Below are positions 16,502 to 23,207 of a DNA stretch of 43,303 nucleotides, one piece after another (position 1 is the first letter of the stretch; every line of letters begins with the position of its first letter). The translations under genes were made by a program, and so were the position numbers. A model generated the notes under the pieces. It was given only the letters and a program-made list of their open reading frames with translations. It made no database searches and was not told the origin of the DNA. Origin of the DNA: Chloroflexota bacterium (GTDB lineage: Bacteria; Chloroflexota; Chloroflexia; Chloroheliales; Chloroheliaceae); NCBI GenBank assembly GCA_028287745.1, contig JAQBPB010000113.1, forward strand, positions 1 through 43,303, given 5' to 3'.

Positions 16502-17326
16502 TCAGGAACCAAACTTATAGCCAAGACCGCGCACGTTGAGAATATATTCCGGGTTATTTGGGTCGCGCTCTATTTTGTGGCGCAGGTGTTTAATATGGAC
16601 CCTTATCATCGAACGCGAGTCGTATTCGCTAAGGTCGTAATTGTGGACCTGTTTAACCAGGTACTTACAACTCAAGACGCGGCCGGCGTTGTTCATAAGA
16701 GTGACCAATAAATTAAACTCGGTCGGGGTAAGGCTGAGCAAGTCACCGGCCCGGCGCACCTCGTGTTTTTTGACATCTACGGCCACATCGCTAACTTCTA
16801 CAATCTCTTCGTCAGCCTGACGACTCCTGGTACCGTTAGAGCTAGAGGCTGACTTAGTACTACTCTGGCTCACAGACCCGGCAGTTTCCCCACCCTCAAT
16901 AATAGCCCTGGCGAATTCACGCGCCTGGTTAGCCAGGCGGCGCTGCTGCAAGACGTCCTGCCGTTTTTCCAGCCCACGCCGGATGCTATCCTTCAAATCC
17001 GCCACACTGGTCGGTTTAAGCAGATAAGCGGAGGCACCGTAATTGAGCGCTTCAATTGCAGACTCCAGCGAACCATGCCCGGTCAGCATAATAACTACAG
17101 TATCCGGCCAGCGATTTCTGACCTCGCGCATAACCTGCAAGCCGTTAATGTCTTTTAGCTTTAAGTCTACCAGTAGCAGATCGAATTCCTCGTCTTCTAC
17201 AATGCTAATAGCTTCTTTGCCATTATTTTTGGTAGTTATAGCGTACCCTTCATCCTCCAACGCTTCGCTAAGGTAGAGTAAGATATTTTGCTCATCATCT
17301 ACGATCAAGATTTTTGGTATCTCCAC
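16502..17326 (-). CDS. OmpR-type response regulator
   Basis: The receiver domain (residues 5-120) has D10/D11, phospho-acceptor D54 (LLVDLKL), Thr in MLTGHG and Lys104 in YLLKP; its MLTGHGSLESAIEALNYGASAYLLKP region is NtrC-like. A Ser-rich linker (about 145-170) leads to a winged-helix DNA-binding domain (about 175-274) with LTPTEFNLLVTLMNNAGRVLS and RVHIKHLRHKIE...VRGLGYKF, as in OmpR/PhoB. The GTG start at 17326 follows AGAAGGAG. The promoter with an inverted repeat lies upstream. No histidine kinase adjoins; the partner downstream is a carboxyltransferase. Confidence 0.92.
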   Translation of the reverse strand: MEIPKILIVDDEQNILLYLSEALEDEGYAITTKNNGKEAISIVEDEEFDLLLVDLKLKDINGLQVMREVRNRWPDTVVIMLTGHGSLESAIEALNYGASAYLLKPTSVADLKDSIRRGLEKRQDVLQQRRLANQAREFARAIIEGGETAGSVSQSSTKSASSSNGTRSRQADEEIVEVSDVAVDVKKHEVRRAGDLLSLTPTEFNLLVTLMNNAGRVLSCKYLVKQVHNYDLSEYDSRSMIRVHIKHLRHKIERDPNNPEYILNVRGLGYKFGS

Positions 17327-17441
17327 CTTGAACTCCTTCTGTTTAGTTTCAAGTAATTAGATTACTAAGGCTACGCCATATAGAGTCGTATTTGCACCAG
17401 CGCAAACACCAGCGTTTAGGGGTCAATCGAAATAATAAACC

Positions 17442-17479
17442 ATTTTAGCATATCAATTATTATTATGTGGCAATTGATA
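17442..17479 (-). promoter_or_regulatory. extended -10 promoter with inverted repeat, OmpR-type regulator gene
   Basis: On the minus strand TGCTAAAAT (17450-17442) is an extended -10. Directly upstream, over the -35 region, lie perfect 8-base arms TATCAATT (17451-17458) and AATTGATA (17472-17479), 13 bases apart, a likely regulator site. The surrounding 17420-17540 is strongly AT-rich. Confidence 0.45.
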
Positions 17480-17605
17480 AGTTCTCTTAATAATAATGAA
17501 GTTCCAGGCGGCCCGCTAATAATCTAAGGTATCAACCCTTCTTTCTGATTACATTACCCCATGTTTAATGCCAGGATAACCTGAATTTTACAAAAACAAC
17601 TCCCC

Positions 17606-18586
17606 TCAACAAGATAAACTCCTAACGTGCCAGTTTTGATTGGAGGCTACATGAGCCCGTCCTGTCCGGTGGGCTACAGGCGAATTGCCGGGTACAGGCC
17701 GGTTTGGATTACTCAGGAGGTCGCGTACCACCCTGAAGAAATAGGCGGCCCGATTTGGCCCATTCCCTACCGTTTTAGGGGTTGCCATGGCTGCCCATTG
17801 GGTACGCTTTTTAGCCTCGTAAAGTACTTCAACGAAGGCGCGTTCGTCCAGGCCGCTTTGGATGAATAAGTTTTGGGCCTGGGTCTGATTGGAACGGGAA
17901 TGGGTAAGGTCGTTGAGGGTTTTGCTGAATTCAAAGGCTATCTGGGATATGTATGCAGACTTAGGGACTTCCCTACCGGCTGAAACTTTTTTACCAGCAG
18001 GTGAGCGAAAATGATTCGAATCATTATTCATTTCCGGATTCTTAGTTTTTAATTCTTGAAATTCATGTTTTTCCTCCGGCAAATTTGCAGGAGCTGGTAA
18101 GGCATTTTTGGGGAGGCTTATTCCGCATTCTTGCGGGACCCCCTTTTCACTTATGAGATGCCGCCCCTCTTTTCCGGCAACCTCATTTGTGACCGGGTTT
18201 TCGGTGTACCGTTTAAGGTAGCCGGTAACTTCCTGCTCGGAAGGTCCCAGCAGCCAGTAGCAGTTGGCTACGCCCCGGTCCTGGCCGCTCTCCACCCGGA
18301 TAAGGCCGGACGCTTCCAGTTCTTTAAGATGGCGTGCAATGGTGTCGTAAGACTTGCCACGGGCGGTAGCCAGAGTTTCAATACTTGGCCAGCACTTTCC
18401 TTTGGAGTAACCGTCTTTATCCGGCCAATCATAACTTTCCAGGACCATATAGGTTAGTCGTGCTCCATCCGATAACCGGGCATAGCCCAGCAGGACGGCA
18501 TTGGAAATAATTGTTGAATGGGCAATAACCCGGGCTCGGCGGGGAGCGGAAATAGCGCTTTTTGAAGTCGGATGACTTTCGGGCAT
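17606..18586 (-). CDS. winged-helix replication-initiator-like protein
   Basis: The 326-residue protein has an N-terminal winged helix of the plasmid-initiator/HTH_36 type: residues about 20-125, with DGARLTYMVLESYDW, then WPSIETLATARGKSYDTIARHLKELEASGLIRVE, a classic helix-turn-helix plus wing. The rest is polar and poorly conserved, with a helical C-terminal segment. Proteins of this kind initiate replication of plasmids or act as phage/plasmid DNA-binding regulators. The start at 18586 is fixed by GGAGGT before it; an upstream in-frame ATG at 18658 would lie within the antisense RNA promoter region. It is the last gene of a minus-strand group with two parB genes, an AAA ATPase and parA. 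That context, more than the sequence, suggests a replication or segregation role. Confidence 0.65.
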   Translation of the reverse strand: MPESHPTSKSAISAPRRARVIAHSTIISNAVLLGYARLSDGARLTYMVLESYDWPDKDGYSKGKCWPSIETLATARGKSYDTIARHLKELEASGLIRVESGQDRGVANCYWLLGPSEQEVTGYLKRYTENPVTNEVAGKEGRHLISEKGVPQECGISLPKNALPAPANLPEEKHEFQELKTKNPEMNNDSNHFRSPAGKKVSAGREVPKSAYISQIAFEFSKTLNDLTHSRSNQTQAQNLFIQSGLDERAFVEVLYEAKKRTQWAAMATPKTVGNGPNRAAYFFRVVRDLLSNPNRPVPGNSPVAHRTGRAHVASNQNWHVRSLSC

Positions 18587-18607
18587 AAAAATACCTCCGA
18601 TCACCCG

Positions 18608-18636
18608 TTGACATGTAAGGAAAGCCCACATATAAT
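18608..18636 (+). promoter_or_regulatory. consensus sigma70 promoter facing right
   Basis: TTGACA (18608-18613), 17-base spacer, TATAAT (18631-18636): both hexamers perfect. It runs opposite to the flanking genes and has no reading frame downstream, only the short RNA described next. Confidence 0.85.
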
Positions 18637-18642
18637 GAGAGT

Positions 18643-18740
18643 GTCTTTTAGACAACAAAAAGACTTTCCTACCCTACAACGGGTGGTGAACTTGGGAGAG
18701 CAACCTACTAGCTTGGCGGCGGAGGGTTGTTCTCTTTTTT
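18643..18740 (+). ncRNA. predicted ~98-nt antisense RNA
   Basis: The unit runs from the perfect promoter's predicted start to a terminator. It has a first hairpin with six-base stem (18669-18674 with 18681-18686, one G-U pair, six-base loop TACAAC) and a second, terminating hairpin with ten-base stem (18696-18705 with 18725-18734, one G-U pair) followed by six T (18735-18740). It contains no credible open frame. It is complementary to the 200-base leader in front of the initiator-like gene, which is transcribed the other way, an arrangement known from countertranscribed RNAs that limit plasmid copy number. It does not match 6S, SRP or tmRNA as far as I can see. Confidence 0.65.
18696..18740 (+). 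terminator. terminator of the antisense RNA
   Basis: GAGAGCAACC (18696-18705) pairs with GGTTGTTCTC (18725-18734) with one G-U wobble, loop of 19 bases, followed directly by TTTTTT. Confidence 0.8.
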
Positions 18741-18785
18741 ATTTATAGTTAACGAGAGTTCTCAAAACTCCCAATCCTGCAAACT

Positions 18786-19883
18786 TTAATCGACAGACTT
18801 TAAATTCTGGCAATCCTCCTTTATTACTTGAATAAGATCTTCCAGGTCCACCCGCTTGCCGCTGGCTATTAGTTGCAGTAGGTTAAAGGTATTGGTCATC
18901 GCCGGGTCAAGGTTCGCCGGGTTGTAACTTACTAGCAAGGTCTCCTGGCTGGTGAGTTTCTTCCTGGCCGGTACGGCAATGGATTTGGGAGCCGGTTCCT
19001 GGACGGGAGGGACTTCAAAGCCTCCTCCGGGCAAGACTCCGGCCAGCGATAATTGCTGGGCATTATTTTCTGGCGGCATTACCCTTTTGCGGGGCCGGGC
19101 CGGTTTTTTAACTTCTTCCGCTTCCGGCGGTTCGATATGTTCCGGTTTAGCTGTAGCTTGAGTATCCGGCCGGGTATCAAGCTGGCCTGCTTTCAGGTGA
19201 GGCAGCATTTTTTCCCTGACCAGGCCTTCAACTTTACGAGCGGTAATATCCGGTGTTGAAGCAACCAGTCGGGCCAACTCTTCCTGTTCCTCGGCGCGGA
19301 GCAAGGCTAACTTGCGATTTATAGAGTGTGAAAACTTGGCACGTGCCAAGTTTTCATTTGCCGCGAAAGCTTCAGAAATTATCTCTTTGGTAATCGCGGT
19401 AAGTTTTTCGGCCGTTCTGATCCGTTCTGAGACATAAGACTCATGCTTATGAATCCGGTTTGCTATTTCACGCTGTGACCAGCCGAATTCCTCTTTTAAA
19501 GTAATAAAAGAGTGGCCCTCGTCAATGCCGCTTAATTCCTCGCGTTGGATATTTTCCAACAGGCTGTCCACCAGGTAATCCGGGCGGATTTCATTAAGCA
19601 TCATCACCGGAACGCGCACCAGACCTAATTCACGGGCGGCGGCCAGGCGGCGCTGGCCCGCTACCAGGATATAGTTACCATCCTCACCCCGCATCACCAG
19701 TAACGGTTGAAGGATACCGCGTTCCCGGATACTTTCTTTCAGGGTCGCTAAAGCTTCGGACTCGATAGAGCGCCGGGGCTGTTTGGGGTTTGGTTGGATT
19801 AACTCCGGCGATAGATAGCGAAAGAGCGATTGTGACTGGTTCTGCGCCTCGCTAACCGCGTTTACGGTGTATTTGATACTCAT
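18786..19883 (-). CDS. ParB/Spo0J-family partition protein (first copy)
   Basis: The 365-residue protein has the ParB N-terminal CTP-binding/nuclease-like domain (about residues 24-120) with PNPKQPRR, GQRRLAAA (76-83; box II, usually GERR) and ENIQREELSGIDE (110-122), then the HTH segment SQREIANRIHKHESYVSERI (about 136-155). A charged, Pro-rich linker (about 250-325) leads to a C-terminal helical dimerisation segment. ParB proteins load at parS sites as CTP-dependent clamps. The start codon overlaps the stop of the AAA ATPase gene by 4 bases, so the two are translationally coupled. A 28-base perfect palindrome lies inside this gene (separate entry). It differs markedly from the second ParB at 21022-22035. 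Confidence 0.9.
   Translation of the reverse strand: MSIKYTVNAVSEAQNQSQSLFRYLSPELIQPNPKQPRRSIESEALATLKESIRERGILQPLLVMRGEDGNYILVAGQRRLAAARELGLVRVPVMMLNEIRPDYLVDSLLENIQREELSGIDEGHSFITLKEEFGWSQREIANRIHKHESYVSERIRTAEKLTAITKEIISEAFAANENLARAKFSHSINRKLALLRAEEQEELARLVASTPDITARKVEGLVREKMLPHLKAGQLDTRPDTQATAKPEHIEPPEAEEVKKPARPRKRVMPPENNAQQLSLAGVLPGGGFEVPPVQEPAPKSIAVPARKKLTSQETLLVSYNPANLDPAMTNTFNLLQLIASGKRVDLEDLIQVIKEDCQNLKSVD
19329..19356. repeat. 28-bp perfect palindrome inside parB
   Basis: Arms TGAAAACTTGGCAC (19329-19342) and GTGCCAAGTTTTCA (19343-19356) are exact inverse complements with no spacer, centred on CACGTG like classical parS. It covers about residues 176-185 of the protein (the E-N-L-A-R-A-K-F region). 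A perfect 28-base palindrome in coding DNA is not expected by chance and suggests a protein-binding site. Confidence 0.8.
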
Positions 19884-20746
19884 AGGACCACTCGTTTTAC
19901 CGCTTCCATTGTTATTGCTTCGTCAATCAATTCGGCCTTACTTTCGTAACCCAGGCGAATTGATTCATCGGCAATCGCGCAGATCGAACGGGGAATGCCA
20001 TTACTTGAACGGTGAGTTATGTCAATTGCTTCCGGTGAGAATAAAGGTTTTTTCCGACCCGCGACATATAAGCGATATTCCAGTAAATTTTGGGTTTCCA
20101 ACCGGTCGAGGGGTTCAAGATGGGCGACACCCATTATCCGGTTTTCAATATTCTTATAGCGTTTGAGTTTTTCACTCAATTCTTCCTGCCCGAAGAAAAT
20201 CACCTGTACAAATTTCCCGCGCTCGCCCTCGAAATTAAGCAAAACCCGGACGAGTTCCAGGGTACGCGGTTCCATAGTTTGGGCTTCATCTACCAGGAGG
20301 ACAACATTCTTGTCTTCCTGGAGGACCTGTTCGTAGACAAACTCCCGGAAGTTATTTTTGAGTTGGTCCATCTGGCGACCTACGTTTGGCTGCTTGTATT
20401 CGGCCAGGACATTACGAATAAACCCGGTCGGGGGTACGGCCGGGTCATTATTGAAGGCAACAGTGTATTCGGGGTGATTACTTAACCGGCTGTATATCAA
20501 ATGAGCAAGGGTGGACTTGCCGGTACCAACCGCTCCCTGGACAATTCCAAAACCTAATCGCCGGTCAATGACAGCCAGGCAGCGTTCTACCACCGAGCGA
20601 TGCTGGGCTGAGAGGTAGCAAAAACGGTGGTTAATGCCGGTGATTATAAACGGTTCTTCGTAAAGGCCATAATGTAGAAGGTGTTCGTCCGAACGCATTC
20701 CAAGATTTGTTATTGTTGTATCTGCCGCGACTTTAGGAAGAGCCAT
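19880..20746 (-). CDS. ExeA/TniB-like AAA+ ATPase
   Basis: The 288-residue protein matches the ExeA/TniB-type AAA ATPase pattern: an N-terminal YGLYEEPF segment (residues 26-33), Walker A GAVGTGKST (71-79), Walker B VVLLVDEAQ (148-156), sensor-1-like VIFFGQEEL and a C-terminal lid with the sensor-2 Arg near RSICAIAD. Relatives act in type II secretion (ExeA), in Tn7/Mu-like target selection (TniB), and in plasmids. No transposase or secretion gene is nearby; here it is coupled to parB (4-base overlap) and sits between two par genes, so a role in DNA segregation or replication-complex loading is more likely. There is no peptidoglycan-binding or membrane segment. Confidence 0.85.
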   Translation of the reverse strand: MALPKVAADTTITNLGMRSDEHLLHYGLYEEPFIITGINHRFCYLSAQHRSVVERCLAVIDRRLGFGIVQGAVGTGKSTLAHLIYSRLSNHPEYTVAFNNDPAVPPTGFIRNVLAEYKQPNVGRQMDQLKNNFREFVYEQVLQEDKNVVLLVDEAQTMEPRTLELVRVLLNFEGERGKFVQVIFFGQEELSEKLKRYKNIENRIMGVAHLEPLDRLETQNLLEYRLYVAGRKKPLFSPEAIDITHRSSNGIPRSICAIADESIRLGYESKAELIDEAITMEAVKRVVL

Positions 20747-21021
20747 TTTGCACCTTTTGATTATGACAAGTTGAAAACATTTATGTTAAGCCATGTTCTA
20801 TATAGCATGTTGACTAAATGTTTCATATACAACTATTCAGCCATTGAATAAAGTTTTTGTATTTTTTGTAACTGTTTAATCGTTGAACACACCCATTCCT
20901 GCATGTAGAATAATAGCAAATTAATCTCTATTTTGCAATAGGCAATTAAAAGTTCATCGAACTTTTAATTGCCTGGTAAAAACTTGATTCAAGATTGCCT
21001 TTATAAGAACATTAATTCTAC
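20747..21021. promoter_or_regulatory. 275-base intergenic control region rich in inverted repeats
   Basis: AT-rich DNA between the second parB and the ATPase operon. It has TGAAAACATTTA (20772-20783) facing TAAATGTTTCA (20815-20825), an 11/12 inverted match with one bulge, enclosing two CATGTT direct repeats, and an ATTCA/TGAAT pair near 20835-20850. The hairpin at 20940-20974 and a CTTGATTCAAG palindrome (20983-20993) complete it. It must contain the promoter of the ATPase-parB operon; no clear -35/-10 pair was singled out. No DnaA box (TTATCCACA type) was found. Confidence 0.5.
20940..20974. repeat. 35-bp hairpin with 16-base perfect arms
   Basis: AGGCAATTAAAAGTTC (20940-20955), loop ATC, GAACTTTTAATTGCCT (20959-20974). 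No T-run follows on the minus strand, so it is a doubtful terminator for the parAB operon ending at 21022. An operator or partition site is the alternative. Its total length, 35 bases, equals that of the palindrome at 23143-23177. Confidence 0.75.
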
Positions 21022-22035
21022 TCAAATGCGCCGGGCGGCTGGAGAGGTTATAGAATAAAGCTCATTCAAATTTTTGGATAATTGCTCTAACTTATCATGC
21101 TGATCAAAAGTTAACCTATAACCTTCTTGTTCGAGTTGCAAATGAAGGTAGCCAAGATTGGTTTCAAGTTGGTGTATCAAACGCGAAAGCCGGGAATTAT
21201 GTTCAAGAGTAGTATCCGCCTCCTGGGGTATATAAGCAGCTTTTGCTTTATTTGCAGGTTGTTTGGCCTTTTCAACCTGTTCCTTTAAGGCGGTTAAAGT
21301 AAGCTGGCCGGCCAGAATCTGGCGGGCTAACTCTTTCTGCATGGTAGTATCCGGCAAGCGTTTAAGGATAAACAGGTGTTCCAGGCTATCCGGTTTTTGC
21401 TGAATCATTTCTACAAGGTGGGGTGGTGCGCCGTTAATTGCGTCATAGCGTTGAACCCAACTCTTAGACCGGCCCACCCGGCGCGCGATATCCGCCAGGC
21501 TGGCGCTGGAATTGAACTTCCTTATTGCTTCAAATGAGTTAGCGATAGCAATCGGCGTTAAATCCTCACGAGAAAGATTTTCACTAACGGCTATATCCAG
21601 CCATTCGGCATCGCTGGCGCCTTCGGCAATTCGGGCCGGGATTTTACCAATATCCTTAACTTTATTTGGCTCGATGGCTAACCCGGAAGCCAATTTAAGC
21701 GCGGCTAACCTTCGATGTCCGTGCCCAACCTCGTAATAGCCGGGTTTTTCCGGGTGCGGCCGGACCAGAATAACCGAGGTAAAGCCGTTTGAGGCCATAT
21801 TCTCGGCTAACTCTTGAATGCCTTGCTGGTCCGGTCCGCCCGGGCGCAAATATTCCTGAAAGCGATTGTCTTCCAGAAGTTCAAAAGGGACTTGCTTAAC
21901 GGCATAATTACTTAAAGAGGGTGGGGGAGGGGTTGCGGGCGCGGTTGTTTCTTCAATATTATCTTCCTCTTCATCCACATTTAACGCCGCCAGGTTACGC
22001 CGGAAAGCCGCTGCCGCATTATTTCTTGCCGCCAT
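21022..22035 (-). CDS. ParB/RepB-family partition protein (second copy)
   Basis: The 337-residue protein has an N-terminal acidic, Pro-rich extension (about residues 1-42), then the ParB domain with GHGHRRLAAL (104-113; box II), SENLSREDLTP, and an HTH region around SLADIARRVGRSKSWVQRYDAI. It is followed by a helical region and a coiled-coil-like C-terminus. The ATG lies immediately after the parA stop codon, with GGAGG inside the end of parA, so the pair is a translationally coupled parAB operon. The motif set is distinct from the first ParB, so they probably recognise different sites; the palindromes upstream of parA and within parB1 are the natural candidates. Confidence 0.9.
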   Translation of the reverse strand: MAARNNAAAAFRRNLAALNVDEEEDNIEETTAPATPPPPSLSNYAVKQVPFELLEDNRFQEYLRPGGPDQQGIQELAENMASNGFTSVILVRPHPEKPGYYEVGHGHRRLAALKLASGLAIEPNKVKDIGKIPARIAEGASDAEWLDIAVSENLSREDLTPIAIANSFEAIRKFNSSASLADIARRVGRSKSWVQRYDAINGAPPHLVEMIQQKPDSLEHLFILKRLPDTTMQKELARQILAGQLTLTALKEQVEKAKQPANKAKAAYIPQEADTTLEHNSRLSRLIHQLETNLGYLHLQLEQEGYRLTFDQHDKLEQLSKNLNELYSITSPAARRI

Positions 22036-23004
22036 TTAACGTCCTCCTTTAGCTTTAGAAGGGTTATTAAGCTCGATCCTTGCCAGGATTCTAGCTAAAA
22101 CTTCGGTAGTTGTTTGTCTGAAATCGTCGGCCGGTTTTTGGGCCTGGCCCGAAGTCAGTAGACTCATACTTTTAGCCGGGCTATTGGCAATAGTTTTAAG
22201 GCTGCGGATAGGCGGTTCTACTACCCGGTCACCCAGGGCCGCTTTTACCGCTTCCAGGCCCTCGCTTTCTACCAGGCCGCTCCGGGGATCATACATATTT
22301 ACTACTGCTGCGACAATTTCAAGGCCCCGGTTAGCAACTTTTTTAGCTTCACGAATTTTCTGGATGGTCTGGGCGATGGCCCACTGGTCTACCGGGCGAG
22401 GGGTAGTCGGCATCAAAACCATATCCCCGGCAATCAAAGCAGACTCGGCAAAGATACTATCCAGCTGGCTGGGAGTATCAATCAAAATCAGGTCATACTC
22501 ATTAACCAGGGCTTTGTTCTCTATAACCAGTTCCTTAACAATAAATTTTAGAATTTGCCGGCCATTAATATTGGTAGCCAGGTAACTATTAAGCTTTCCA
22601 AGCTGTGGGTTAGAAGGAAGCAGGAACAGCTTTCCCAGTGCTTCCGCGTTATAGACTGTACCGGCCCTGACTTCCTGGATTACATCAGCCGGGAAAATGG
22701 CATTGTCCCCATCAAAGTCAGCGGTTAAAAGGTCACCAATAGCTGGAGAGGGTAGTTTTTCCAGGTTCGGCAGCAGCATTTGGGTAACCGAACTCTGGGG
22801 ATCTATATCTATCACTAAAACTTTAAGGCCGACTTCAGCTAAAGCAGAGGCCATCAGGGCTGTGATAGTAGACTTACCTATCCCACCTTTTTCATTAGCT
22901 ACAACCAGGACCGCTCCATTTCCGGCTGTTTTAATTTTTTTCTGGTAATTTTTGGCAACCTTGAAAAGAGCTTCGAAGCCGCTGACTTCCTTGCTTGCTG
23001 GCAC
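22036..23004 (-). CDS. parA: ParA-family partition ATPase
   Basis: The 322-residue protein has the deviant Walker A KGGIGKST (39-46), the IDIDPQ motif (65-70) and LILIDTPSQL, the ParA/MinD signature set. A short N-terminal extension (about 30 residues) lacks a helix-turn-helix, so it does not look like the long type Ia plasmid ParA. It should bind DNA non-specifically in the ATP state and be stimulated by ParB. The GTG start at 23004 follows AGGAG. It heads the operon with the adjacent parB, and its leader contains the 17- and 35-base palindromes and a parS-like site. Confidence 0.92.
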   Translation of the reverse strand: MPASKEVSGFEALFKVAKNYQKKIKTAGNGAVLVVANEKGGIGKSTITALMASALAEVGLKVLVIDIDPQSSVTQMLLPNLEKLPSPAIGDLLTADFDGDNAIFPADVIQEVRAGTVYNAEALGKLFLLPSNPQLGKLNSYLATNINGRQILKFIVKELVIENKALVNEYDLILIDTPSQLDSIFAESALIAGDMVLMPTTPRPVDQWAIAQTIQKIREAKKVANRGLEIVAAVVNMYDPRSGLVESEGLEAVKAALGDRVVEPPIRSLKTIANSPAKSMSLLTSGQAQKPADDFRQTTTEVLARILARIELNNPSKAKGGR

Positions 23005-23100
23005 TGGTTTTTCTCCTACATTGTTTTTTGAAAGTCCCGAAGTATGTTAGATTAGAACAAAAGTATAGCAGTATCAAAAACCGATGGCAAGCCATTTGTT

Positions 23101-23117
23101 CGTATTGATTCAATACG
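23101..23117. repeat. 17-bp palindrome, copy 1, upstream of parA
   Basis: CGTATTGA-T-TCAATACG with 8-base perfect arms and one central base. An identical 17-mer forms the core of the larger palindrome at 23143-23177, 51 bases further. Confidence 0.85.
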
Positions 23118-23142
23118 CCGGACCGTTATTCCTATAAATAAT

Positions 23143-23177
23143 AAAACGTTTCGTATTGATTCAATACGAAACGTTTT
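23143..23177. repeat. 35-bp perfect palindrome containing copy 2 of the 17-mer
   Basis: Left arm AAAACGTTTCGTATTGA (23143-23159), central T (23160), right arm TCAATACGAAACGTTTT (23161-23177): 17-base perfect arms. On the minus strand it lies 31 bases after the serC stop and is followed by TTTTATTATTTAT, so it could also terminate serC. The identical 17-mer nearby argues for a protein-binding role. Confidence 0.85.
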
Positions 23178-23187
23178 ACGTGAAACA
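23172..23187. other. parS-like centromere site
   Basis: CGTTTTACGTGAAACA matches 14 of 16 positions of the chromosomal parS consensus TGTTTCACGTGAAACA (differences at positions 1 and 6), including the central ACGTGAAACA half. It overlaps the right arm of the 35-bp palindrome and lies between serC and parA, the expected place for a site of this parAB operon. Confidence 0.65.
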
Positions 23188-23207
23188 TCTTTACATAAAG
23201 AAAACGA

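Noticed and set aside
18643..18740. 6S RNA, SRP RNA or tmRNA
   Set aside because: The RNA is too short for 6S or tmRNA, and the conserved SRP loop sequence is absent.
19880..20746. Tn7/Mu-like transposon suggested by the TniB/ExeA-like ATPase
   Set aside because: No transposase, no terminal inverted repeats and no target duplication were seen; the ATPase is coupled to parB.
17327..21021. Chromosomal oriC with DnaA-box cluster
   Set aside because: AT-rich stretches exist, but no TTATCCACA-type boxes or regular iterons were found in the intergenic regions.
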